59,415 bases of DNA, taken from positions 1 through 59,415 of the forward strand of contig JAEWMS010000036.1 in assembly GCA_023393115.1 (NCBI GenBank), read 5' to 3'. Of the stretch, positions 43,703 through 52,810 are shown one piece after another (position 1 is the first letter of the stretch; every line of letters begins with the position of its first letter). The translations under genes and the position numbers were made by a program. The notes under the pieces are model-generated. The model worked only from the letters and a program-made list of their open reading frames with translations. It searched no databases and was not told the origin of the DNA. The DNA comes from Bacillota bacterium. GTDB taxonomy: Bacteria; Bacillota; Clostridia; Acetivibrionales; DSM-1351.

Positions 43703-46570
43703 TTATAAAACCTCTTTTAAAAATCTCCCTGTTAGGGAGGCTTTCACCTTTGTCACCTGCTCAGGTGTGCCTTCGGCTACAACAAAACCCCCACCGCTGC
43801 CACCTTCCGGCCCCATATCAATAATGTAGTCTGCAGACTTTATCACATCCAGATGATGCTCGATAACCAGAACCGTATGTCCGTTGTCTACAAGCTTAAC
43901 CATGCAGTGTATAAGTTTTTGAATATCCGACAGATGTAGCCCGGTGGTGGGCTCATCAAGTATATACAGATTATGGGCACCTCTCTTTATCTTGGATAAT
44001 TCATAGGCCAGCTTGACTCTTTGCGCCTCCCCACCGGATAGGGTTGTGGAGCTCTGACCTAGTGTCATATATCCCAGACCTAACTCATTAATTATTTGCA
44101 GCTTATGTCTCAGGTATTTGTTATCCTTAAAGAAGTCCAGCGCCTCTTCTGCTGTCATTTCCAGGACATCAGCTATACTTTTTTGTTTGTATTTTATTTC
44201 TAAGCCTTCATCTGAGAAACGCCTTCCTTTACAGACAGGACAAATAGTTTCTATATCAGCCATGAATTGAAGGTTTGTAACTATTATTCCATCTCCTGCA
44301 CAATGCTCACACCGTGTACCATTTGCATGAGTGAGGCTGAAATCAATTTCACTATACCCACGGCTTATAGCCTCGGGCTGCATGGCGAAAATTTCACGTA
44401 TTTTATCGTAAATGCCTATGTAAGTGGCCGGATTTGATTTACTGTTCCTTCCAATGGGGGATTGATCGATGTTTATAACATTGTTAAGCAATTCGGCTCC
44501 AAAAAGGAAATCATGCTCTCCCGATACAATTCTTGCTCCTGTTTTATTCACCTTTAGCTGCTTATACAGTATTTCATTAATCAAAGAACTCTTTCCGGAG
44601 CCTGAAACACCTGTAACGCAGATAAATACACCAAGGGGGATATCAATGTCTACATTTTTAAGATTATTTTCACGAGCTCCCTGAATAGATAGAAAATGGT
44701 CTCCCAGATTCCTTCTTGTTTCAGGTACTGGTATGGAAGCAGCGCCGGATAGATACTTACCGGTTACAGATACCTCCGAATTCATTATATCCTCCAGTGT
44801 GCCGCTGGCTACTATATTACCTCCATGAACACCCGGACCCGGTCCGATTTCAATAATATGATCAGCACTTCTTATGGTATCCACATCATGTTCCACAACA
44901 ATAACGGTATTTCCAATATCCCGCAGCTTTTTCATGGTATCTATAACCTTTTGGGTATCCCTGGGGTGAAGACCAATACTGGGCTCATCCATTACATACA
45001 GCATGCCCATGAGCTCACTGCTGATCTGTGTGGACATTTTTATTCTCTGCATCTCTCCGCCCGATATACTGTCGCTTCTTCTGGATAAGTTTATATAGTG
45101 CAGTCCTATATTTATCAACAGCTCTAATCTTGAGCTTATTTCCCGGATTACCGATTCACCTACCTCCCTTATATCCTCCTCAAAGGTCAACGACTTAAGA
45201 AAGTCCAGAAGTTCAGGAAGCTGCATTCTGCTCATTTCATCAATATTCTTTCCTCCCACGGTAACTTGAAGCCTTTGTTTCTTAAGTCTGGCACCGTTAC
45301 ATTCCGGACAGACCTTTTCTATCATACATTCCTTGATAAAGTTCGGTTCAAAGGCTTCGCTTGTGGAAGTTTTCCTGATATAGTGCTTATACCAGCTTTC
45401 CAGCTCGTTTACAAAACCTGCAAAAGGTCTGGCCCTCCCGGTTATCCAGTTTTTCTTTGTTGAGAAGGGCGGCTGCAGCATCTCCACCAGTTCACCTTTT
45501 GAACCATAGAATAAAAGCTCATGAATCTCCTTTGGTAAATCTCTGAAAGGAGTGTCCAGACTAAAATTATACTTCTGGGATAAGCTATACATAATAACCG
45601 ACCTATAGCTATCCTTGCTGTTGGGACTGAAAACTGTATTTTTTAGAGCCCCCTTATTTATACTTTTTTCAGGGGAAACAATCAAAAATCTAGGCTCCAC
45701 TACATATGACATTCCCACCCCCAGACAGGTGTGACATCCACTGGCAGGTGTATTGAAGGAAAAATGGAAGGGCTGCATTTCACATAAGCTGAAATGGTGC
45801 TCCGGGCAACCGAAGCCGTCATAAAATTTCTGATCGACGCCTCCGATAACCTCGGCCTTTATCATGATGTCCTCATCAAGTGCAAGCATGGCAGCTTCAA
45901 TTGATTTTGACAGCTGAATGTATGTATCATTTTTCAGAGTGAACCTGTCAATTATAAGCTCAATCTTATAATTTTTAGTTTCATCAAGTTCTCTCTTTTC
46001 GGCCAATGAAAAGGGTTCACCATCAACAAGCAGCTTTTTAAAACCTTTCTCCCTCAGTTGATGAAAAGTGTAATCATAATCCTCACCAAAAATCTTATAA
46101 ACCGGTGCTCTAAGTTCAACCACTGTCCCTGCTGGGAGAGTAGAAATATGCTCGGCCATCTGTGCTGCCGACAATTGCTTAAGGGGGTGACCACACTCGG
46201 GGCATCTTCCAACCCCCGCAGTAGAAAACAGAAGTCTTAAATAGTCGTGAATATCTGTAACAGTACCAACTGTTGACCTTGGGTTGTTATTACCCTTTTT
46301 TTGTTCTATGGCTATAACAGGAGATAAGCCCCTCACATAATCGACCTTTGCCTTTTTCAACTGGCTTATACGGCTTTTTGCAAAGTTTGATATAGAGTCC
46401 AGAAATCTTCTCTGACCCTCACCGTAAATAACATCAAAAGCCAAAGAGGATTTACCTGACCCGGATACTCCCGTTATTACGGTCAGCTTATCTCTTGGTA
46501 TTTCAACCGATATATTCTTTAAGTTATTCTGCTTTGCCCCGGATATTTCAATATGTGTTCTGATAGACAT
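43703..46570 (-). CDS. UvrA-family excision/translocation ATPase (paralogue)
   Basis: 955 residues with two ABC ATPase halves: Walker A GVSGSGKSSLAFD (about 34-46) and GVSGSGKSSLINEI (about 635-648), signatures ISGGEMQRI and LSGGEAQRVKLA, and zinc-binding pairs CPECG, CPEC and CPVC. The UvrB-interaction region after CPECGHPLKQ appears present, so it is not one of the short UvrA2/DrrC proteins. The wording of the motifs (SISNFAKSRISQLKKAK rather than the ARQFL type) suggests a paralogue, not the housekeeping uvrA, and uvrB is not adjacent. Start ATG 46570 was preferred over GTG 46594 on RBS (AAAGGAAAG). It follows a nucleotidyltransferase gene. Confidence 0.88.
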   Translation of the reverse strand: MSIRTHIEISGAKQNNLKNISVEIPRDKLTVITGVSGSGKSSLAFDVIYGEGQRRFLDSISNFAKSRISQLKKAKVDYVRGLSPVIAIEQKKGNNNPRSTVGTVTDIHDYLRLLFSTAGVGRCPECGHPLKQLSAAQMAEHISTLPAGTVVELRAPVYKIFGEDYDYTFHQLREKGFKKLLVDGEPFSLAEKRELDETKNYKIELIIDRFTLKNDTYIQLSKSIEAAMLALDEDIMIKAEVIGGVDQKFYDGFGCPEHHFSLCEMQPFHFSFNTPASGCHTCLGVGMSYVVEPRFLIVSPEKSINKGALKNTVFSPNSKDSYRSVIMYSLSQKYNFSLDTPFRDLPKEIHELLFYGSKGELVEMLQPPFSTKKNWITGRARPFAGFVNELESWYKHYIRKTSTSEAFEPNFIKECMIEKVCPECNGARLKKQRLQVTVGGKNIDEMSRMQLPELLDFLKSLTFEEDIREVGESVIREISSRLELLINIGLHYINLSRRSDSISGGEMQRIKMSTQISSELMGMLYVMDEPSIGLHPRDTQKVIDTMKKLRDIGNTVIVVEHDVDTIRSADHIIEIGPGPGVHGGNIVASGTLEDIMNSEVSVTGKYLSGAASIPVPETRRNLGDHFLSIQGARENNLKNVDIDIPLGVFICVTGVSGSGKSSLINEILYKQLKVNKTGARIVSGEHDFLFGAELLNNVINIDQSPIGRNSKSNPATYIGIYDKIREIFAMQPEAISRGYSEIDFSLTHANGTRCEHCAGDGIIVTNLQFMADIETICPVCKGRRFSDEGLEIKYKQKSIADVLEMTAEEALDFFKDNKYLRHKLQIINELGLGYMTLGQSSTTLSGGEAQRVKLAYELSKIKRGAHNLYILDEPTTGLHLSDIQKLIHCMVKLVDNGHTVLVIEHHLDVIKSADYIIDMGPEGGSGGGFVVAEGTPEQVTKVKASLTGRFLKEVL

Positions 46571-46645
46571 ATTTTTCTTTCCTTTCTTTTTCACCCGTCT
46601 TTTTGAAATTACATATTAATATTGTCTTATTGTACTTCTTTCTAA

Positions 46646-47569
46646 TTAAGACGTTATAAGCAGGTACCCCAGTTCCTCAACCGCCAGCTTGCTTTTTGGA
46701 GTTATTCGAATTGTTTGGGATACTCTTTCAATAACACCCTTGTCGGCAAGGTAGTCAAACATGTTATGCAGGAAATGACTATCATTACGAAAATGTTTGG
46801 CAATAAGTGTTGTGGTTTTTATCTCATTGTCACTCATAAATTCAATGACCGGCTTTTTAAGAACATCAAGCTTGCTTTCAAGATAGTTGTCTATTTTTAT
46901 GATGGCAGCTTCGAGCTCTTCCCGGTTGAGATGGTGGGACATGGCCTCCTGATAAAAAGTTTTTATTAGTTCCGGATTAAGAGCCTGCGCCTTTTGTATG
47001 GACTCCCGGGAAGCAGTCTCACCTGCCAGGCAGAGCTCCATGTTGGCAATAACTTCTGCGGCTTTCAATACATAGTACTGTGTATAAAGCAGATCTTCCT
47101 TCACAGTTAGCCATTTCTGGCACTTTTCATAAATACCTACCAGTTGACAGCCCATGAAAAATGCAGAAAGAGCTATATCATCACTACCCATGATTTTCAT
47201 ATCCTCAAAAAATTCATGCAAGCTGTCATCTGTGGTGTATACGATTTTTCCCTTTGAAAAATATGCCTGTGAGAATGATCCACCGATGTCTTTTTCCAGG
47301 TATCTTCTGAAGGAACTCCGGGTAGATATACCAACATTTATAAGTATATCGTTTTCAATTATAGAGTAGCTATAATTCTTTAGGTTTTGATCCCGCACCA
47401 CCAAAGTCATATCAATATCACTTTTTTCCCAGACCATATCGTAAGCAACACTTCCGCACACAATTACGGCAATTATGTTGGGGTCATCCTTCATCTTGTC
47501 AACAAAGCTGTCAACCGCATCATCAAACTTTTTCTTTAACTGGGCCTGCCTTTTTTCGTCCATTTTCAT
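46646..47569 (-). CDS. Nucleotidyltransferase-fold protein with winged-helix C-terminus
   Basis: 307 residues. The polymerase-beta-type nucleotidyltransferase motif GSVAYDMVWEKSDIDMTLVV (about 39-58) has the GS and D-x-D residues. A helical middle follows, and a C-terminal winged helix (about 225-300, LAKHFRNDSHFLHNMFDYL region) may bind nucleic acid. Substrate unknown; resistance-type ANT activity is possible but unproven. The ATG at 47569 and one two codons later are both possible starts (RBS GGGAAGGGAT). It lies 75 bases upstream of the UvrA-like gene. Confidence 0.8.
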   Translation of the reverse strand: MKMDEKRQAQLKKKFDDAVDSFVDKMKDDPNIIAVIVCGSVAYDMVWEKSDIDMTLVVRDQNLKNYSYSIIENDILINVGISTRSSFRRYLEKDIGGSFSQAYFSKGKIVYTTDDSLHEFFEDMKIMGSDDIALSAFFMGCQLVGIYEKCQKWLTVKEDLLYTQYYVLKAAEVIANMELCLAGETASRESIQKAQALNPELIKTFYQEAMSHHLNREELEAAIIKIDNYLESKLDVLKKPVIEFMSDNEIKTTTLIAKHFRNDSHFLHNMFDYLADKGVIERVSQTIRITPKSKLAVEELGYLLITS

Positions 47570-47746
47570 ATCCCTTCCCTTCGAAGCATTTACTACTCAT
47601 GTTTAGTGCTTATTTAAAATTTCTCAATAAAAGGATTGTTATTAACCTATGGGTTATTGTATGATTATACTTAAACTATTTGGTAAAAACAGGACAAAAA
47701 TTGCGAACATCAGTTTTATTATTTCAAGACAGGAGCGTTGTCTAAT

Positions 47747-48637
47747 ATGGATAATTATCTTCTACAGATAATAAACGAAACTACCGAATTCATAGAAAGT
47801 AATTTGTTGGAGCCGTTAAATCTTGATAATATTTCTGAAAACGTCAATATTTCAAAGTTTCATCTTCTAAGGATATGGAAGGGTGCTACCTCCACAGGCT
47901 TAATGGAATATGTCAGGAGGAGAAGAATAGCCGAATCGCTGAGCGATCTGATCCATGAGCGGAACAGTATAGAATTTATATCCTCAAAATACTCCTTCGG
48001 CAGTGAACGAACCTATAACAGAGTTTTCAAGGAGGAGTTCGGCATTACTCCTGCAAAATGGAGAAGAACTCCCCGCCCTCTTGAGATACTTGACAGGTTT
48101 AATGCAGACTTTATGAATTGTGCCGGAGAAGGGCTTGTCTTCTTACGATCAATAACCGTACTGCCGTCTTTTACAATAGCCGGACTTGAATATAATGTCG
48201 ACATTAAAGACAACTTGGAAAATCAGACTTCCAGCAAACTTGGAGTTGATTTCTTCTACAACCATAGGCTCAGGGTTTTCAACCCGGTGGAAAAAGATGT
48301 TTACATCGGTTTGACAACATGTCCTCCCAATGATGAGAAATATACAATTTATCAGCCCTCTGTCCAGATTGATCTGAACAGTATAGTCCCGCCTGACATG
48401 ACGGTTAAGAGTATTCTTCCTCATAAATACGGTGTTTTTACATATATGGGCCCCCACAGGCCTGAAGAAATATCCTCGAAAACCCTATCAGGCATATGGG
48501 AGTATATTTTTAGTACCTGGATGCCTAATGTTGAATTCAATCTTAAGCAACGGTTCAGTTTTGAGCGGATAAACTATGCAAGGTGCAATAAACAGTACAG
48601 TGAGTGCGACTTATATTACCCCATATCCTATCTATAA
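47747..48637 (+). CDS. AraC regulator with GyrI-like effector domain
   Basis: 296 residues. The N-terminal AraC double helix-turn-helix covers about 5-110 (LDNISENVNISKFHLLRIWK and YSFGSERTYNRVFKEEFGIT). A C-terminal GyrI-like (SOUL/effector-binding) domain covers about 130-296 with GVFTYMGPHRPEEIS and the late acidic residue in ECDLYYPI. Such proteins usually sense hydrophobic compounds and control exporters or repair genes. Start ATG 47747 follows AGGAG by 11 bases. It is divergent from the nucleotidyltransferase-UvrA pair, its most likely target. Confidence 0.9.
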   Translation: MDNYLLQIINETTEFIESNLLEPLNLDNISENVNISKFHLLRIWKGATSTGLMEYVRRRRIAESLSDLIHERNSIEFISSKYSFGSERTYNRVFKEEFGITPAKWRRTPRPLEILDRFNADFMNCAGEGLVFLRSITVLPSFTIAGLEYNVDIKDNLENQTSSKLGVDFFYNHRLRVFNPVEKDVYIGLTTCPPNDEKYTIYQPSVQIDLNSIVPPDMTVKSILPHKYGVFTYMGPHRPEEISSKTLSGIWEYIFSTWMPNVEFNLKQRFSFERINYARCNKQYSECDLYYPISYL

Positions 48638-48646
48638 ACACTATTG

Positions 48647-49684
48647 CTAAAGATTACTGGAGTTCCATTCTATGGTGCGTTTAAGTCCTTCACTCATGGG
48701 CTTGAAATTATCCAGTCCGAACTCCGAGCAAACTTTGGTAATATCAAGCTGGACTAGTTGTGGAGAAACCTTAACCTTTTCGGCCGCTGCCTGCCCGGAG
48801 TTCTCCCTCACTGAAAGCTTGCTCCCGGTGACTGCACAAATCTCTTCTGCAAGCTTTCTTATGGTGATGTTCTCCTTTCCACCCACATTATAAACCAGCT
48901 CAGTACCGTACAGCATTATATTCAGCAGCATTAGCGCACAATCCGAAATGTAGCAGAAGGTTCTTATCTTGCTGCCGCTGTCCAACATAACTATTTCTTT
49001 ATTGCTTAAAGCCTGCCTGATAAATTGTGCCAGGACACGCTCATCACCTGCACTGACTCCGGGACCGTAGGTCATGGATATCCGTGCTATTTTAGCATTG
49101 ACACTTTCATAGTTTCTATACGCAAAGCAAAGGGTCTCACCCATTCTCTTGGCTTCAGAGTATATGGCCCTGACATTTACCGGCGAGCATAGCCCCGGGA
49201 ATTCTTCAGGGGTTGGAATATTCCCGGCATCAGGTTCTCCATATACCTCTGAGGAACTCATAAACAGGAAGTCTGCATTGTCTGCTTTGGCTTTTTGGAG
49301 CAACCTTTCAGTGACAACAGTGTTAAGATGCATGGTATCAAGGTAGTTTCTCAGGAATTTACCAGGTTGGGCATAGGTTGCCCCATGAATAATAAAATCT
49401 GCCCTCTGCAGCCTGTCAAGGGAATCAGCCAGGTTCAAATCCACCGAGTGGAAGGTGTACCTGTTACTAAATATCTCACGTAAGGCTTGATTGGGAGAGC
49501 TTCTGCTAACGGCCTCAATATTAATCTCTGTGCCCTTTTCCAGGTTTGACAGATGAAGCATGTATATGAGATAAGTTCCTATGAGACCGTTAGCACCTGT
49601 GATAAGCACAGTCTTCCCCTTAAGGGGTGATAAGTCCATTCGTCCGAGATACTCTCTGCAATCCTGTTCTATATATTTATCCAA
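48647..49684 (-). CDS. Extended SDR nucleotide-sugar epimerase/dehydratase
   Basis: 345 residues. NAD-binding GANGLIGTYLIYML (31-44), the Ser in MSSSEVYGEP, Tyr-x3-Lys in YSEAKRMGETL, and substrate region RISMTYGPGV. It resembles UDP-glucuronate decarboxylase and dTDP-sugar dehydratases, so the sugar nucleotide cannot be fixed from sequence. The start is TTG (49684) with AAAGGAGG seven bases upstream. Last gene of manC-transferase-E1alpha-E1beta-SDR. It ends 9 bases from the stop of the convergent AraC gene. Confidence 0.85.
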   Translation of the reverse strand: MDKYIEQDCREYLGRMDLSPLKGKTVLITGANGLIGTYLIYMLHLSNLEKGTEINIEAVSRSSPNQALREIFSNRYTFHSVDLNLADSLDRLQRADFIIHGATYAQPGKFLRNYLDTMHLNTVVTERLLQKAKADNADFLFMSSSEVYGEPDAGNIPTPEEFPGLCSPVNVRAIYSEAKRMGETLCFAYRNYESVNAKIARISMTYGPGVSAGDERVLAQFIRQALSNKEIVMLDSGSKIRTFCYISDCALMLLNIMLYGTELVYNVGGKENITIRKLAEEICAVTGSKLSVRENSGQAAAEKVKVSPQLVQLDITKVCSEFGLDNFKPMSEGLKRTIEWNSSNL

Positions 49685-49703
49685 GGTTTTACCTCCTTTA
49701 TAA

Positions 49704-49757
49704 TGAATAGTGAAGGGTGAAGGGTAAATAGTTCACTATTAACTCTTCACCCTTCAC
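49704..49757. repeat. Intergenic palindromic repeat, copy 1
   Basis: AATAGTGAAGGGTGAAG with two possible partners, TTCACTATT and CTTCACCCTTCAC, giving alternative hairpins. It starts right after the E1-beta stop codon and shares its core with the copy at 50860-50899. Confidence 0.75.
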
Positions 49758-50798
49758 TTATTTCAAAATTTCCCTAACTGCGTTGCAGATAGTCTCCGAG
49801 TCGGGATAATATACCTTCTCCAGTACATCACTCGTAGGTGTAGGTGTATCTGGGCAACATACTCTGACTATTGGCTTTTCTAAGTAGCCAAAAGCTTTCT
49901 CTGAAACAATAGCCGCTATTTCTGAGGCGGCCCCTCCTGTCTTTGCCCCTGTATCGGTAATAATAAGCTTGCCGGTCTTGGCAAGTGACTCAAAGATGAT
50001 GTCTTCATCAATAGGCTTTATTGTTCTCAGGTCAACTACCTCAACGGAAATATTTTCTGACTCCAACTTCTGAGCAGCTTTTAAGGCTTCAATAACCATA
50101 TAGGATATTGCAACAATGGTTACGTCACTGCCCTTTTTTCTTACCGTCCCTATTCCGAAGGGTATGGAATACAGGGTATCGGGTACCTTGCCCATAGTTT
50201 TGTACAACCAGCGATGTTCAACAAATAAAACCGGATTGTTGTCTATTATACTTGAAACCATTAATCCTTTGGCATCGTATGGCGTCGCTGGTACAGCTAT
50301 TTTTAGTCCCGGTACATTCATAAGCATACCCTGAATACACTGGGAATGCTGTGCTCCCGAACCCCACCCTCTGGCGCTGATAGTGCGTACCACCATTGGA
50401 ACGCTTACTTCTCCGCCCGTCATATAGCTCCATTTGGAAGCATGATTAACCAACTGATCAAAGGACAGCAGTAAGAAGTCCATACGGGCGTGAACAAGTA
50501 TAGGCCTCAAACCGGCCATTGCAGCGCCGGCAGCGATACCCGTAAGAGAGTTTTCGGCTATTGGCGTGTCGAATACTCGTTGCTTGCCGTACTTTTCATG
50601 TAAATCTTTAGTGGTGCCGAAAACTCCGGCAACGTCATCAATACCCTCTCCCATTATAAAAACCCGGGGATCTCTGGCCATTGATTGATCCAGTGCCTCG
50701 TATATAGCATCCTTATATGATATGGTCCTTCCGGACTGCGTCTCATCATCAATAATAAATTTATCCTGTTTTTCAACTTCTATAGTAGTCCAGGGCAT
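49758..50798 (-). CDS. 2-oxo acid dehydrogenase-like E1, beta subunit
   Basis: 346 residues of the transketolase-like beta chain: YKDAIYEALDQSMARDPRVF, GEGIDDVAGVFGTT, DTPIAENSLTGIAAGAAM, and a C-terminal transketolase domain with DLRTIKPIDED. Together with the alpha chain it forms a thiamine-diphosphate enzyme that decarboxylates a 2-oxo acid. RBS AGGAGGTAGATAAA. No E2 or E3 gene is present, and the neighbours are sugar genes, so I infer use in sugar biosynthesis rather than in acyl-CoA production. Confidence 0.88.
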   Translation of the reverse strand: MPWTTIEVEKQDKFIIDDETQSGRTISYKDAIYEALDQSMARDPRVFIMGEGIDDVAGVFGTTKDLHEKYGKQRVFDTPIAENSLTGIAAGAAMAGLRPILVHARMDFLLLSFDQLVNHASKWSYMTGGEVSVPMVVRTISARGWGSGAQHSQCIQGMLMNVPGLKIAVPATPYDAKGLMVSSIIDNNPVLFVEHRWLYKTMGKVPDTLYSIPFGIGTVRKKGSDVTIVAISYMVIEALKAAQKLESENISVEVVDLRTIKPIDEDIIFESLAKTGKLIITDTGAKTGGAASEIAAIVSEKAFGYLEKPIVRVCCPDTPTPTSDVLEKVYYPDSETICNAVREILK

Positions 50799-50859
50799 TT
50801 TATCTACCTCCTGCTTCTTTCATAATAAAACCCTTGTGTAGCATAAAGTAAGCCTACTC

Positions 50860-50899
50860 AATAGTGAAGAATGAAGGGTGAATACTTCACTATTCACTC
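50860..50899. repeat. Intergenic palindromic repeat, copy 2
   Basis: AATAGTGAA-(GAATGAAGGGTGAATAC)-TTCACTATT, directly after the E1-alpha stop codon. Same arms and same GAAGGGTGAA core as copy 1 at 49704. Confidence 0.75.
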
Positions 50900-51865
50900 T
50901 TAAACGTATACAAACTCTGTAAGTTCATCCAGCTCCGGTTTTGGAGAGTTTACCGCAAACTTAAAGGCATCTTCTACCAAGCTGTCGATTTCACTGTTTA
51001 TGGTATTCTCCACCACCTTAGTCAAAAGCCCGATATCATAAAGGTAATTTGTGTACCATCTAATAGGGCATTTTGCAAGCCAATAATCATACTCGCTCTG
51101 GGTTCTTTGCCCCTCTCCCACATCATTGACGGTTCCGATATGACCTTTCCACCTGTAAGTTATACATTCCAAGAAAGTTGGTCCTTCTCCGTTTCTACAC
51201 CTATCAACAGCAGCCTCAGCATACTCTGAAACTTTAATAACATCATTTCCGTCTATTTGGAAGCTGGGAATATCATAGCTTTCAGCCCACCTGTAAATAT
51301 TGTCTTTAGGGTGACGTGCACTATGGTGGGAGTTTATTGCGTAAGCATTATTTTCACAAATATAAATAACCGATAGCTTTTTCAGTGCTGCAAAGTTCAA
51401 ACTTTCGTGGAATGTACCCTCATCAACTGCACCATCTCCCAAGAATACCGCTGTTACCTTTCCATTCCCTGATAACTTAGATGCAAGGGCTGTACCTGTT
51501 CCCAAAGGGATATTTCCGCCTACAATAGCTGTTGAGCCAAGTATCCCTACCTCTGGGGCCAGTAGATGCATTGAGCCGCCTCTTCCGTATGAACAGCCTG
51601 TTTTCCTCAGGTATAATTCCGCAACCATTTTTTTGATATCTCCACCCTTAGCAATATACTGAGCGTGGCTTCTATGTGTTCCGAAAACATAATCGTCATT
51701 ATTCAGGTTAATGCATACCCCGGCCGAAACGGCCTCCTGTCCAATGGACAGATGTATTGGTGTTTTCATTTCATCGTTTTTATACTCATCAGCAATTTTA
51801 GTCTCTAACTTTCTTATAATGAGCATTGTTCTATATAGTTCAATTAGTCTGTCTTTGTCTAACAT
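50900..51865 (-). CDS. 2-oxo acid dehydrogenase-like E1, alpha subunit
   Basis: 321 residues. The thiamine-diphosphate motif begins FLGDGAVDEGTFHESLNFA and ends ICENNAYAI (GDG-x-NN pattern). GGNIPLGTGTALA and the phosphorylation-loop-like HSARHPKDNIYRW are also seen. GGAGGG six bases before ATG 51865 sets the start; the TTG one codon earlier is not needed. It begins 16 bases after the fourth fucosyltransferase gene and is followed by the beta subunit. Confidence 0.88.
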   Translation of the reverse strand: MLDKDRLIELYRTMLIIRKLETKIADEYKNDEMKTPIHLSIGQEAVSAGVCINLNNDDYVFGTHRSHAQYIAKGGDIKKMVAELYLRKTGCSYGRGGSMHLLAPEVGILGSTAIVGGNIPLGTGTALASKLSGNGKVTAVFLGDGAVDEGTFHESLNFAALKKLSVIYICENNAYAINSHHSARHPKDNIYRWAESYDIPSFQIDGNDVIKVSEYAEAAVDRCRNGEGPTFLECITYRWKGHIGTVNDVGEGQRTQSEYDYWLAKCPIRWYTNYLYDIGLLTKVVENTINSEIDSLVEDAFKFAVNSPKPELDELTEFVYV

Positions 51866-51881
51866 CAAACACCCTCCAAAT

Positions 51882-52793
51882 CTAATACAAAAGCTTTATC
51901 TTAATGCTATCCCAATCCCTTAGCTCAGTTATAGCCTGAGATACATTGGAATAGCCGTTACCAATAAAGTAGTCACACTTGGCTGCCAGCCAGGTATCCT
52001 TTATGATCTCCAAGCCTTTTCGGGCCTTATCTTCATAATCCTGAAAATGTGATCCGATACTGGTCTCAAAGACTCTCTTACATTCGGTATTTATAACAAT
52101 ATCAGGGTATAGAGTTCTATATTGCTCCAAAATATCGCTGCAATCAGTCAATAGAAACAGCTTCGCGTTAGGACATATACCCCGCATTTTATCAATCTCA
52201 GCATGATACCGCCTGTTAATTTCCTGAAGATTACTTACCTCTACAACCTTATCACTTCCGCGTATATGAACTGCAATAAAAGGGTATCCCCTCATTTTTG
52301 AATTATAAAATTCATCAATCTCGTCAGCCACCAGAGGTTGAAGTCGTATATATTTTTTCAGCATTTCACTGTATAAATATCTGGAAATGAACCCGTACAT
52401 GGGATGTTTTTCAATCCAATGCACCATATTCTCATGCTCAATGAAATTCTTTTGAACCAATACATCTGCATCACAATTAATTATTTCATCAAGTGTACAT
52501 TCAATATCCAACTCCGTACCATCTTCTCTTAGGTTGTCACTATTCCACACCTCCGGATAGTAGGTTAATCCGGGGTTCTCCAAATCTCCAATTCCATATT
52601 GTGATACTGGTTGAAAAAACTGGCTGAAGGCTTCCGATTCCTCGTCAATACTGTATAGACAATTTTTGCCCCAATATACGATAGGTGTTCTATTGGTTAT
52701 CTCGGCAAAATAAAATTGTGTTAAAACATGATGCATATCATACCAAAATCCATTCCCAGTTGATTTAATCAATAAAAATTTAACCGAATACAT
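51882..52793 (-). CDS. NodZ-like fucosyltransferase (paralogue 4)
   Basis: 303 residues, the shortest copy, closest in design to paralogue 2. It opens SVKFLLIKSTGNGFWYDMHH, with an acidic SEAFSQFFQP instead of the TNAFE-YFEP block. The donor loop is intact (AVHIRGSDKVVEV, about 172-184), and LLTDCSDI and FIGNGYSNVS follow. RBS GGGAGAAAAA. It lies 17 bases after manC and 16 bases before E1-alpha, so it is physically linked to GDP-mannose supply. Predicted to use GDP-fucose (or GDP-mannose-derived sugar); acceptor unknown. Confidence 0.78.
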   Translation of the reverse strand: MYSVKFLLIKSTGNGFWYDMHHVLTQFYFAEITNRTPIVYWGKNCLYSIDEESEAFSQFFQPVSQYGIGDLENPGLTYYPEVWNSDNLREDGTELDIECTLDEIINCDADVLVQKNFIEHENMVHWIEKHPMYGFISRYLYSEMLKKYIRLQPLVADEIDEFYNSKMRGYPFIAVHIRGSDKVVEVSNLQEINRRYHAEIDKMRGICPNAKLFLLTDCSDILEQYRTLYPDIVINTECKRVFETSIGSHFQDYEDKARKGLEIIKDTWLAAKCDYFIGNGYSNVSQAITELRDWDSIKIKLLY

Positions 52794-52810
52794 TTTTTCT
52801 CCCTGCTCCT

